Source: Microvirga aerilata (lineage in GTDB: Bacteria > Pseudomonadota > Alphaproteobacteria > Rhizobiales > Beijerinckiaceae). Taken from it: DNA of 47,540 nt. The notes below the pieces were generated by a model that saw only the letters and a list, made by a program, of their open reading frames with translations, was not told the origin of the DNA and ran no database searches. Shown piece after piece: positions 35,699 to 43,451 of the stretch (position 1 is the first letter of the stretch; each line of letters starts with the position of its first letter). The position numbers and the translations under genes were made by a program. The DNA is taken from assembly GCF_016743775.1 (NCBI RefSeq), contig NZ_JAEQMY010000039.1, positions 1 through 47,540 of the forward strand, read 5' to 3'.

Positions 35699-36349
35699 AT
35701 GCCCCGCGTCACCACCATCGTCCGCAAGCCCGCCGTGAAGGCCGACCGTATCGTCGACACGATCACCCTCGATCACGAGGCCCGCAACCGCCGCCAGGCC
35801 AGGCTCCAAGGGGAGGGCGGCACCGAGATCCTGCTGGATCTCGACATGGAGACCACCGTCAACGACGGCGATGCCCTGCGGCTGGAAGACGGAAGCCTCG
35901 TGCAGGTGAAGGCCGCGGCCGAGCCCCTGCTGGAGGTGAAGGCCGAAAACCCGCTGCGGCTTACGCGGCTCGCCTGGCACCTCGGCAGCCAGCATGGCTT
36001 GGTGGAGGTGGCAGCCGACGCCCTCTACGTGGAGAACAACCCGGCCGTGGCCGAGCTGGTGCGCGGGCAGGGCTGCACGGCAACCCCGGTGGAGCGCCCC
36101 TTCCGGCCGGAGCGCAGCGCCCACCATTGCGACCACGACCATCATCATGGTCACAGCCATAGCCACTCCCACAGCCACAGCGAGAGCCACGCGCATGCCC
36201 ATGCGCACGCTCATGCGCATCACGACCATGCTCACCACGACCATGGGCACCACAGCCATGATCACGCGCATGACCATCATCACCATAATCACGAGCACGG
36301 CCCGGGCTGCGGATGCGGCCACAATCATGGCCATAAGCACGATCACTGA
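35699..36349 (+). CDS. ureE: Urease nickel chaperone UreE with long His-rich tail
   Basis: The 216-residue protein has the UreE N-terminal domain (about 1-75; the first strand carries VDTITLDHEARN, then LLDLDMETTVNDGDAL) and the metal-binding domain (75-135, LAWHLGSQHGLVEV with the conserved His region). A tail from about residue 141 to the end contains roughly 38 histidines with Asp, Ala, Ser and Gly and ends CGCGHNHGHKHDH. Such tails bind many Ni2+ ions. No other urease gene is in the window, so it is separated from ureDABCFG. Position with xdh and guaD suggests purine-nitrogen use, as inference. Confidence 0.93.
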   Translation: MPRVTTIVRKPAVKADRIVDTITLDHEARNRRQARLQGEGGTEILLDLDMETTVNDGDALRLEDGSLVQVKAAAEPLLEVKAENPLRLTRLAWHLGSQHGLVEVAADALYVENNPAVAELVRGQGCTATPVERPFRPERSAHHCDHDHHHGHSHSHSHSHSESHAHAHAHAHAHHDHAHHDHGHHSHDHAHDHHHHNHEHGPGCGCGHNHGHKHDH

Positions 36350-36376
36350 TCGGTCCTGAGCCTCGATCCTTCGGCC

Positions 36377-36847
36377 ATGTCCAAGACCACCCGCGCCACG
36401 CAGGCCCTTCAGGGGGCCGGCATCGCCTTCTCGGTTCACAGCTACGACTATGATCCGAACGCAGAGCGCATCGGCCTGCAGGCGGCAGAAGCCATGGGGG
36501 CCGACCCTGCCAGCGTCCTCAAGACCCTGATGGTGCTGGTGGACAACAAGCCTGCCTGCGTGATCCTGCCCTCCGATCAGGAGGTCAACCTGAAGAAGCT
36601 TGCGTCGGCTCTCGGCGGCAAGTCGGCCCAGATGATGAAGCCTGCGGATGCGGAGCGCATCACCGGCTACCACGTCGGCGGCATCAGCCCCTTCGGCCAG
36701 AAGAAGCGCGTCCCGACCGTGATCGAGCAATCCGCGCTCGAACACACGAGCGTTTTCATCAATGGCGGCCAGCGTGGATTGCAGGTCCGGCTCAATCCGC
36801 GCGATGCCGCCTCGGCCCTCGACGCGAAAGCCGCTGCCCTGGTCTGA
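36377..36847 (+). CDS. ybaK: YbaK/EbsC-type Cys-tRNA(Pro) deacylase
   Basis: The 156-residue protein belongs to the YbaK/ProX-like editing family that hydrolyses Cys-tRNA(Pro) made by mischarging. Family features are LKTLMVLVDNKPACVILP, EVNLKKLASALGGKSAQMM, TGYHVGGISPFGQKK and a VFINGGQRGLQV strand. It starts 27 nt after ureE but has no obvious functional tie to it. It converges with the next gene; the two stops are only 13 nt apart. Confidence 0.93.
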   Translation: MSKTTRATQALQGAGIAFSVHSYDYDPNAERIGLQAAEAMGADPASVLKTLMVLVDNKPACVILPSDQEVNLKKLASALGGKSAQMMKPADAERITGYHVGGISPFGQKKRVPTVIEQSALEHTSVFINGGQRGLQVRLNPRDAASALDAKAAALV

Positions 36848-36860
36848 GATGGGCTCTACA

Positions 36861-37649
36861 TCAGGAGAAGAAGTCCCCGATTGCAAACTTGTTCGCTACG
36901 ACCTTGAGCGATTCCGAAGGTATGAGGTAGGGCGCCGCATCTTCGAGCCGATCGGAGACCTCGCATAACAGCTTCTCGACGGGAAAATGAGGGAGGGGAT
37001 CGATGATGGCTTCGACCGTGTCCGCAAGCTGCGGGAGCGCGTCGTGGATGAAGTCGATCGCTCCATCCGTGAGCGCATCCTGGAAACCCGCCGGCGGGGC
37101 CGAGGCGAGTGAGGCGGCAAAGTCGAGAATCGGCTCGGCTATCGCTCTTGCAACCGGGCTGTCCGAGGCAGCCAGCGCTTGGCCGATCTTGCCGAGCCAC
37201 TCCACCAGTCCGGCGATCTCGTGCGCCTCGGGCGTGACGCGGCCCTCTTCGATGCGATCGATGGCGCCGTGGACGATCTCCTCAACATCGACCTTGAGCA
37301 GGAGTTCGGGGCGGCCGTTGACCACGGCGATCTGGTAGAGCATCGCCAGCGCCGCCGCGCCCGCATAGAGATCGCCTTCGCCCCTCACTTCATCAGGAGA
37401 CTGCCGCAGGATATCTTGAATGAGCAGGAGGTCGGCCTTGGCACGCAGCAGAGTATCCGGCTGATCGTAGGCTTGGTCATGGTCCTTGAACAGCTTATCG
37501 AGCGGGTCCTCCGGCTTGACTGTGTAGTTTCCCGGCTCGTCATCGCCGACAAATTTGCCTCCTGACCAGTTGGGGCCGCCGTACTGACCATAGGTTGGGA
37601 CCGGGATGCCCTCGGGACCTTCCGTCAGTTTCAGCCAATTGATCTCCAT
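36861..37649 (-). CDS. Uncharacterised protein with a parvovirus-type phospholipase A2-like N-terminus
   Basis: The 262-residue protein is not one I can name. Its first ~80 residues carry a Gly-rich loop YGQYGGPNWSGGKF (20-33). An acidic/proline stretch leads to DPLDKLFKDHDQAYD, with His57-Asp58 and Tyr61-Asp62, and then RAKADLLL with Asp73. The HDxAYD dyad with an upstream Ca-loop-like segment and a downstream AD is the signature of the phospholipase A2 domain of parvovirus VP1 capsid proteins. Activity is inference. The remaining ~180 residues are Ala/Leu/Asp-rich and probably helical, with no signal peptide or membrane segment. The ATG at 37649 follows AGGAGAGG. It is a lone gene between convergent ybaK and divergent dusA, with no obvious immunity partner. 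Confidence 0.75.
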   Translation of the reverse strand: MEINWLKLTEGPEGIPVPTYGQYGGPNWSGGKFVGDDEPGNYTVKPEDPLDKLFKDHDQAYDQPDTLLRAKADLLLIQDILRQSPDEVRGEGDLYAGAAALAMLYQIAVVNGRPELLLKVDVEEIVHGAIDRIEEGRVTPEAHEIAGLVEWLGKIGQALAASDSPVARAIAEPILDFAASLASAPPAGFQDALTDGAIDFIHDALPQLADTVEAIIDPLPHFPVEKLLCEVSDRLEDAAPYLIPSESLKVVANKFAIGDFFS

Positions 37650-37836
37650 GGATCGATCCTCTCCTGAAGCGTCTGGTTTCGGGGCGGTTCAGCCCGACCG
37701 AACAGTCAGGTCACAGGCGTATTCGGGCGAGATTGCGGTAGCGTGGCCTTATCGATTGCGGCTCTGTGACATCGCTGACCGCTTATTTTCCTTGAGATCG
37801 GAGCCACCATATCGGAAAAGCCTGCTTAAAGGTCCG

Positions 37837-38880
37837 ATGGACCGGAAAGCTCTCCTAAAAATTGCATCGATGATGACCCAGAAATTTTTCACCGTTGCCC
37901 CCATGATGGACTGGACCGACCGGCATTGCCGGGCGTTCCATCGCGTCCTGTCGCGCCGGGCGCGGCTTTATACGGAGATGGTGACCACGGGCGCGGTCAT
38001 CCATGGACCGCGCGAGCGCCTGCTGGGCTTTTCCGGGGTGGAGCATCCGGTGGCGGTGCAGCTTGGCGGGTCGGACCCGAAGGATCTGGCGGAGGCCGCG
38101 CGGATCTGCGCCGATTTCGGCTATGACGAGATCAACCTCAATGTGGGCTGTCCCTCGGACAGGGTGCAGAACGGCCGCTTCGGCGCCTGCCTGATGCAGG
38201 AGCCCGTGCTCGTGGGCGAATGCGTGGCGGCCATGAAGGCTACCGTGTCCCTGCCGGTCACCGTGAAGTGCCGGATCGGCGTGGACGATCAGGATACGGA
38301 AGAAGCTCTCGACCGCCTGACCGATTGCGTGGTCGCGCCCGGCTGCGACGAGCTGACGGTGCATGCCCGCAAGGCCTGGCTGAAGGGCCTGTCGCCGAAG
38401 GAAAATCGCGACATCCCGCCTCTCGACTACAACCGCGTCTATCGCCTCAAGGCCGCCCGCCCGGATCTGCCGGTCGCCATCAATGGCGGCATCAAGACCT
38501 TTGCCGAGGTGCACGAGCACCTGAAGCACGTGGACGGCGCGATGCTCGGCCGCGTGGCCTATCACGAGCCGGAGATCCTGCTTTGCGTCGACCCTGAGCT
38601 TTACGGCGAGAAAGCGCCTGTGGCGGACGGGTTCGAGGCCGTCGAGGCCTACGAGCCCTACATCGCAGCACGCCTCGCCGAAGGCGAGCGGCTCCACACC
38701 ATGACCCGCCACATGCTCGGGCTCTTCACAGGCCGCCCAGGCGCCCGGGCCTACCGCCGCCACCTCGCGACGGAAGCGACCAAGCCTGGGGCGAACCTGC
38801 AAACCCTGCGGGACGCGGTGGCGCTGGTGTCTCGGGTTGAGACCGCGCCTTCGGAAGCAAGGCTCAGCGCTGCGGAATAG
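37837..38880 (+). CDS. dusA: tRNA-dihydrouridine synthase A
   Basis: The 347-residue FMN enzyme reduces uridines 20/20a in tRNA. Hallmarks are VAPMMDWTDRHCR, the catalytic-cysteine loop NVGCPSDRVQNGRFGACLM, TVHARKAWLKGLSPKENR (DusA-specific) and INGGIKT. I choose the ATG at 37837 with AAAGG just upstream; the conserved part begins at about residue 15, so the ATGs at 37870 or 37873 are real alternatives. It is transcribed away from the phospholipase-like gene across a 187-nt spacer. Confidence 0.94.
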   Translation: MDRKALLKIASMMTQKFFTVAPMMDWTDRHCRAFHRVLSRRARLYTEMVTTGAVIHGPRERLLGFSGVEHPVAVQLGGSDPKDLAEAARICADFGYDEINLNVGCPSDRVQNGRFGACLMQEPVLVGECVAAMKATVSLPVTVKCRIGVDDQDTEEALDRLTDCVVAPGCDELTVHARKAWLKGLSPKENRDIPPLDYNRVYRLKAARPDLPVAINGGIKTFAEVHEHLKHVDGAMLGRVAYHEPEILLCVDPELYGEKAPVADGFEAVEAYEPYIAARLAEGERLHTMTRHMLGLFTGRPGARAYRRHLATEATKPGANLQTLRDAVALVSRVETAPSEARLSAAE

Positions 38881-38893
38881 AACCGCCCTCATA

Positions 38894-38914
38894 GTCATCC
38901 CCGCACAGGCGGGC
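38894..38914. repeat. Dispersed palindromic repeat copy (GTCATCCCCG family)
   Basis: GTCATCCCCGCACAGGCGGG sits 14 nt after the dusA stop and corresponds to the minus-strand reading of the element at 55-75. It lies between convergent dusA and the protease gene. Confidence 0.6.
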
Positions 38915-38947
38915 ATCATTGCGCGGACCTGGGATCACATGGCGCTG

Positions 38948-39655
38948 CTAACCCGCGCTGCCCTTGCCCCTCAGGATCAGCCTGTTCCCCCGCACTTCGT
39001 AAGATCCCAGCCGCTCCAGGAAAGTCATCCCTAGGAGGTTGGCGTGGAGGACGCCGGAGCGGGCGATCAGCGCGCGAACATTGCGCTCCGTGATCGAGCC
39101 GACCGACAGGGTCTCGATGATCACCGGCGCGGCGAGCGCGCTGCCGTTGGCGGTAGAGACGGGAATGGAATAGTTCAGGCTCTCCGGCTTGAAGCCGAGG
39201 GCCGCGGCGTTCTCGGCGCGCAGGACCACGGTGCTGGCGCCCGTGTCGAAGATGAACGGGGTCTCGCGGCCGTTCACCTCGCCCCTGACCACGAAGCTTC
39301 CATCGGTCCTGCGGGCCGCCACCACTTCGCCTTCCGGCGTCACGACGGTCCGGCCCACCGAAATGTCCCCGATGGCGCGGTCGAGCACGGTCTGCAACTC
39401 GTCCCGGGAGGCGTAGGTCACGAGGATGGCGATGAACAGGCCGCCGCTGACGGCGATGGCCTGCACCCCATAGGTCCAATGGCGGGAGAACCCTTCGACG
39501 ATGGAGGCGGCCATCAGGAGGGTGACGCCGCCCAGGCTCAGCAGGGCCGAGGCCTCGAGAGGCGAGAACTCCCCGATTGCCTCATCGGCGAAGAGCCCCA
39601 CCAGGAGCGCCGCGATGAGCAGGAGAAGGCCTGCGCCGCGAATCCCCGGCATCAT
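38948..39655 (-). CDS. Membrane-anchored retropepsin-like aspartic protease (TIGR02281 family)
   Basis: The 235-residue protein has three hydrophobic segments in its first 80 residues (about 6-22, 38-52, 63-81). A C-terminal single-copy aspartic protease domain follows, with catalytic Asp137 in FIFDTGASTVVL and the later strands NYSIPVSTANG and NLLGMTFLERLGSYEV. Retropepsin-like folds with one DTGA act as dimers. The start ATGATG overlaps the stop of the DUF1289 gene, and both follow cobS on the same strand. The substrate is unknown. Confidence 0.87.
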   Translation of the reverse strand: MMPGIRGAGLLLLIAALLVGLFADEAIGEFSPLEASALLSLGGVTLLMAASIVEGFSRHWTYGVQAIAVSGGLFIAILVTYASRDELQTVLDRAIGDISVGRTVVTPEGEVVAARRTDGSFVVRGEVNGRETPFIFDTGASTVVLRAENAAALGFKPESLNYSIPVSTANGSALAAPVIIETLSVGSITERNVRALIARSGVLHANLLGMTFLERLGSYEVRGNRLILRGKGSAG

Positions 39656-39867
39656 TCCGCCCGGTCGGATTGGGGAGTCAGGGCCCCCTCAGGGAAGAAG
39701 GCTGCGCGCATGCGCTCCGGCAACTCGGCGATGATCTGGAGGCGCTCCTCCTCGGTCATCCTGTACCACCTGACGATCTCCTCACGGGTACGGCCGCAGC
39801 CCTCGCAGAGGCCTGTGCCGGGATCGAGGGTGCAGACGCGGATGCAGGGGCTGGTTGCTCGGCTCAT
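39652..39867 (-). CDS. DUF1289 small cysteine-rich protein
   Basis: The 71-residue protein has Cys8, Cys12, Cys21 and Cys24 (SPCIRVCTLDPGTGLCEGCGR) followed by the RTREEI..W..MT..E...I pattern of DUF1289, a probable small metal-binding protein of unknown function. It lies 14 nt downstream of cobS and overlaps the protease start by 4 nt, so the three genes look like one transcript. Confidence 0.9.
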   Translation of the reverse strand: MSRATSPCIRVCTLDPGTGLCEGCGRTREEIVRWYRMTEEERLQIIAELPERMRAAFFPEGALTPQSDRAE

Positions 39868-39881
39868 ATGCTTTCATGTCG

Positions 39882-40718
39882 TCATGGCTGGAGAGCGGTC
39901 AAGAGGCCGATGAGCGCGGCAATCTCGGCGACCTGCTGGGCCGCGCCGGCAACATCCCCCGTTTGTCCTCCCAGGTGCCGGTCCGCGAAGCGGATGAAGG
40001 CGAGGCCAGAAAGAGCCGAGAGCGCCAGCATCAGGGCGATCCCGAGGGGCGGAAGGCCTGCCAATGCGCCCAGGACCACCGCAATGCCACCTGCAAGCCC
40101 GGCCGCGAGCCAGAAGGTTTCCCGTGAGGGCTGCCCGACCGCCTGCGAGAGTCCGTCTCGGCGGGCCGGGGCGAGAAAGGCCAGGGGCATGAGGCCCGCC
40201 GTGCGAGACACGGACGCCGCGATGAGCACCGCCGCCATGACCGCGCCTCCATCAATGCGCGAGGCAAGGGCCGCGAGGGCCCCGATCCGGAGGGCAAGCG
40301 AGAGGAACAGGGCGGAGGCGCCGAACGAGCCGATGCGGCTGTCGCGCATGATTTCCAGGCGTTTCTCGCGAGTCGAGCCGCCGAAGCTGTCGGCGGTATC
40401 CGCCAGCGCATCCTCATGCAAAGCCCCGGTCGTCAGGGTCATGGCGGCGACGGAGAGGATCGCGGCAAGCCAGGGGCCGAGATCGAGCAGGAGGGCGCCG
40501 CCCAGCGCAAGCGCCGGGAGCAGCCCGATCACCAGACCCGCCAGAGGAACGACGCGCACGAGGCGCGGGAAACTCGGCAGCGCATGGGGGTCCTGCTCCC
40601 ACGGCAGGACCGGCACCGGCAGGCGGGAATAGAAGCGCACGCAATGGGCCAGATCGACCGTGACGGCCTTCCAGGCTGCCAGGGGCTCCGCCTCACCCTG
40701 CTCAATTTGCTCCGACAT
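39882..40718 (-). CDS. cobS: Cobalamin synthase CobS (adenosylcobinamide-GDP ribazoletransferase)
   Basis: The 278-residue membrane enzyme joins adenosylcobinamide-GDP to alpha-ribazole in the last steps of vitamin B12 assembly (named CobV in Pseudomonas denitrificans). Family motifs are RFYSRLPVP near the start, TTGALHEDALADTADSFGGS at about 92-111 and DSRIGSFGA; several membrane helices follow. It is divergent from cobT, 78 nt apart. No cobalamin riboswitch is recognisable in that short spacer. Confidence 0.94.
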   Translation of the reverse strand: MSEQIEQGEAEPLAAWKAVTVDLAHCVRFYSRLPVPVLPWEQDPHALPSFPRLVRVVPLAGLVIGLLPALALGGALLLDLGPWLAAILSVAAMTLTTGALHEDALADTADSFGGSTREKRLEIMRDSRIGSFGASALFLSLALRIGALAALASRIDGGAVMAAVLIAASVSRTAGLMPLAFLAPARRDGLSQAVGQPSRETFWLAAGLAGGIAVVLGALAGLPPLGIALMLALSALSGLAFIRFADRHLGGQTGDVAGAAQQVAEIAALIGLLTALQP

Positions 40719-40796
40719 GCTTCACCCCGCGTCGATGGGCCGTTATAGGTCACGGCTCTTCGCGTTCTGCAATGCCCTTGCGGGCTGGAGCCCCTC

Positions 40797-41822
40797 ATGA
40801 CCGATGCCGTGTCCTCACCTTTCGACGATATCCGCCGCCTGATCACGACCATGCCCGGTCCGGACGAGGCCGCCGTCGAGGCCGTGCGGACGCGGGACCG
40901 CATGCTCACCAAGCCCGCCGGCAGCCTCGGCCGCCTGGAATGGATCGCCGAGTGGCTCGCCGCCTGGCAGGCCAAGCCCAATCCGAGCGTCGACCGTCCG
41001 CTCGTCTGCGTGTTTGCCGCAAGCCACGGGGTTACCGCCAAGGGTGTGTCGGCTTTTCCCTCCGACGTGAACCGCCAGATGCTGGAGAACTTCGCGGCGG
41101 GCGGGGCCGCCATCAACCAGATCTGCGCCGCCTATGGGCTGGGCTTCAAGGTCTTCGATCTCGCCATCGACATGCCGACCGGCGATATCACCGAGGCCGA
41201 CGCCATGGACGAGAAGTCCTGCGTCGCCACCATGGCCTTCGGCATGGAGGCGATTGCCGGCGGTACGGATCTTCTGGCCATCGGCGAGATGGGCATCGGC
41301 AACACCACCATCGCGGCCGCCATCTACACGGTCCTTTACGGCGGACCGGCCGAGCATTGGGTGGGGCGCGGCACGGGCCTCGACGACGAAGGGCTGACGC
41401 GCAAGGTCGCGGCGGTCGAGGCGGCCGTCGCTCATCATGGCGATCACCTGAAGGACCCGCTCGAAGTGCTGCGCCGCCTCGGCGGACGCGAGATCGCCGC
41501 CATGGCGGGTGCGATCCTGGCCGCAAGGCTCCAGCGCATTCCGGTGGTTCTCGACGGCTATGTGGCAACCTCCGCCGCTTCCATCCTCCACGCGATCCAT
41601 CCCTCCACCATCGATCACTGCATCGCCGGGCACCTCAGCGCCGAGGGCGCGCACCAAGACGTGCTGGAGCGCCTGGGCAAGATCCCGCTCCTGGCGCTCG
41701 GCATGCGCCTGGGCGAAGGCTCGGGCGCGGCCCTGGCGGCGGGCCTCGTGAAGGCCGCCGCCGCCGTTCACCGGGATATGGCCACCTTCGGGCAGGCGGG
41801 AGTCTCCGAGCGCCTGTCGTGA
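40797..41822 (+). CDS. cobT: Nicotinate-nucleotide-dimethylbenzimidazole phosphoribosyltransferase CobT
   Basis: The 341-residue enzyme makes alpha-ribazole phosphate, the precursor of the CobS substrate (CobU in P. denitrificans). Motifs include KPAGSLGRLEWIAEWLA, FAASHGVTAKGVSAFP, GEMGIGNTTIAAA and the C-terminal LGMRLGEGSGAALA containing the catalytic glutamate. The TGA overlaps the GTG of the nuclease gene by 4 nt. Divergent pairing with cobS is common in Hyphomicrobiales. Confidence 0.96.
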   Translation: MTDAVSSPFDDIRRLITTMPGPDEAAVEAVRTRDRMLTKPAGSLGRLEWIAEWLAAWQAKPNPSVDRPLVCVFAASHGVTAKGVSAFPSDVNRQMLENFAAGGAAINQICAAYGLGFKVFDLAIDMPTGDITEADAMDEKSCVATMAFGMEAIAGGTDLLAIGEMGIGNTTIAAAIYTVLYGGPAEHWVGRGTGLDDEGLTRKVAAVEAAVAHHGDHLKDPLEVLRRLGGREIAAMAGAILAARLQRIPVVLDGYVATSAASILHAIHPSTIDHCIAGHLSAEGAHQDVLERLGKIPLLALGMRLGEGSGAALAAGLVKAAAAVHRDMATFGQAGVSERLS

Positions 41823-42331
41823 GGTTTCCAAGCCGCCGCTCCCGGCCGAGTGGTATCGGGTCGCTGATCCTGGCGCTGGCGCTCGCGGGTGTGGCTGCGC
41901 TTGCTCTCAAGCCCAACGGACGGGCGCTGGAGGGCCGGGCCCAAGTGACCGACGGGGACACGATCCGCATCGGCGAGACCCGCATTCGCCTGAAGGGCGT
42001 CGATGCGCCGGAGATGGAGCAGAGATGCACCCGCTCGGGGCGCTCCTATGCCTGCGGCGAGACCGCCCGCCGGGAGCTGATCGAGCTTGTCTCCGGCGAG
42101 ACCGTCCGCTGCCGCGCCTCGGGTCGCGATCGTTACAAACGGGTTCTCGCCCGCTGCACCGTGAACGGCAGCGACATCGGCGCCCATATGGTGGAGAGGG
42201 GCTGGGCCGTCTCCTATGGGCGGGACTACGATGCCGAGGAGGCTCGCGCTCAGCGCCGTTCGGCGGGCCTGTGGGAGGGTGATTTCGAGCGCCCGCAGGC
42301 TTGGCGCAGGCAGCATAGGGGGCGGGGCTGA
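41819..42331 (+). CDS. Staphylococcal-nuclease-like protein with N-terminal anchor
   Basis: The 170-residue protein has a basic start and a hydrophobic stretch (about 13-30, IGSLILALALAGVAALAL) that is a signal or anchor. An SNase domain follows: VTDGDTIRIG at 43-52, RIRLKGVDAPE at 55-65, then RDRYKRVLARC and GAHMVERGWAVSY. The Arg/Asp/Glu pattern of the nuclease active site is kept. It starts at a GTG overlapping the cobT stop, which points to coupled translation although the functions are unrelated. The protein is probably periplasmic or secreted. Confidence 0.87.
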   Translation: MRFPSRRSRPSGIGSLILALALAGVAALALKPNGRALEGRAQVTDGDTIRIGETRIRLKGVDAPEMEQRCTRSGRSYACGETARRELIELVSGETVRCRASGRDRYKRVLARCTVNGSDIGAHMVERGWAVSYGRDYDAEEARAQRRSAGLWEGDFERPQAWRRQHRGRG

Positions 42332-42393
42332 CCGGGCCGGCACGCCCTTGCCGAAGCCTCGATAAACGCCCCCGCGCTCCCCATCTGAGAGGT

Positions 42394-43029
42394 ATGAACC
42401 TCCCCGCCGGTTTCGACGATCTCGCGATACGACTAAGAGCCTGCCGCATCTGCCGCGATGCGCCGCGCTACGGAACGCCCCTGCCGCATGAGCCGCGGCC
42501 CATTCTTCAGGGCAGCCCGTCCGCACGGCTGTGCATCGCAAGCCAGGCGCCCGGAACGCGGGCTCATGCGAGCGGCATTCCCTTCGCGGACCGGTCCGGA
42601 TCCCGGCTGCGCTCCTGGCTCGGCATTGGCGAGGCCGCCTTCTACGACGCCAGCAGGGTCGCCATCGTGCCCATGGGCTCCTGCTTTCCGGGTCAGGACG
42701 CCAAGGGCGGCGATCTCGGCCCTCGCCGGGAATGCGCGGAGGCTTGGCGCCGGCCGCTCTTCGAGGCGATGCCCAATCTCGAACTCGTCCTCCTGATCGG
42801 CCATTACGCCCAGGCCTGGCATCTGGGCGACAGGTTCCGCGATGGCCTGACCGAGACCGTGAGGCGCTGGCGGGACATCCTGGAAAGCCCGGACAAGCCC
42901 CGCATTCTGCCGCTGCCTCATCCGTCCTGGCGCAACAACGGGTGGCTCAAGAACAATCCTTGGTTCGAGGCCGAGCTGCTGCCCGTGCTCCAAGCGGAGG
43001 TCGAGGGGCTGCTCAAGAAGGACCAGTGA
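42394..43029 (+). CDS. Uracil-DNA glycosylase superfamily protein
   Basis: The 211-residue protein has an N-terminal pair CRICRD that could bind metal, a motif-1-like segment ASQAPGTRAHASGIPFADRSG and the strand LVLLIGHYAQAW. Its C-terminal motif LPHPSWRNNGWLKNNPWFE is like the HPSP..N motif of UDG-superfamily enzymes. It differs from family 1 UDG and from the four-cysteine 4Fe-4S families; it resembles the small 'uracil-DNA glycosylase family protein' group common in Proteobacteria. The substrate and activity are unproven. It begins 62 nt after the nuclease gene. Confidence 0.82.
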   Translation: MNLPAGFDDLAIRLRACRICRDAPRYGTPLPHEPRPILQGSPSARLCIASQAPGTRAHASGIPFADRSGSRLRSWLGIGEAAFYDASRVAIVPMGSCFPGQDAKGGDLGPRRECAEAWRRPLFEAMPNLELVLLIGHYAQAWHLGDRFRDGLTETVRRWRDILESPDKPRILPLPHPSWRNNGWLKNNPWFEAELLPVLQAEVEGLLKKDQ

Positions 43030-43101
43030 TGCTCCGAAATAAAGTACTCGAGGTCTATTTGGGCCGAGAAGTAAAAAGGTAGCTATATACAATAATATCT
43101 T

Positions 43102-43126
43102 GGAACATCGGAGTTCCGAGAACGTT
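43102..43126 (+). promoter_or_regulatory. EcfG-type general stress response promoter
   Basis: GGAAC (43102-43106), a 16-nt spacer and CGTT (43123-43126) exactly fit the alphaproteobacterial EcfG consensus GGAAC-N16/17-CGTT. It ends 25 nt before the start of a CsbD-like stress gene at 43152, in an A+T-rich spacer. Confidence 0.85.
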
Positions 43127-43151
43127 TACATTGCACAGGTTAAACATTTTC

Positions 43152-43361
43152 ATGACGCATGGTTCTGTCGACCAAACCAACATCTTCGCCGGACGGCATA
43201 TCCGCCACATCCAAGCCAAATGGGATCGCCTCACGATATCGGATCTCGCGCAGATCAAAACCAAGGCGCAGCTGATCGCGCGCTTGGAAGAGCAGTACGG
43301 CATGTCCCACGAGGTGGCAGCCCAGGATGTCGAGATCTGGGGCTCTGATCGGCGCCTCTGA
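43152..43361 (+). CDS. CsbD-like (YjbJ-type) stress protein
   Basis: The roughly 69-residue protein carries the CsbD core: WDRLTISDLAQIKTKAQLI, then ARLEEQYGMSHEVAAQDVEIW, comparable to E. coli YjbJ (W..LTDDDM..I.GK.D.L...IQERYG...A...V..W). The family is a marker of general stress regulons; molecular function is unknown. I start at the ATG at 43152 (MTHGSVDQ) because the promoter at 43102-43126 gives a short leader to it; an earlier in-frame ATG at 43131 would lie almost at the transcription start. Confidence 0.87.
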   Translation: MTHGSVDQTNIFAGRHIRHIQAKWDRLTISDLAQIKTKAQLIARLEEQYGMSHEVAAQDVEIWGSDRRL

Positions 43362-43451
43362 TCGAATCAATCTGCCGATCGACCGCATGGGTGCGAACCT
43401 CCGTTCGTGTATGGCGGCCTGCACGGATGCCGCGAACGAAGGATATACCCT

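Noticed and set aside
40719..40796. Cobalamin riboswitch between cobS and cobT
   Set aside because: The spacer is only 78 nt, too short for the aptamer, and the B12-box consensus is not visible on either strand.
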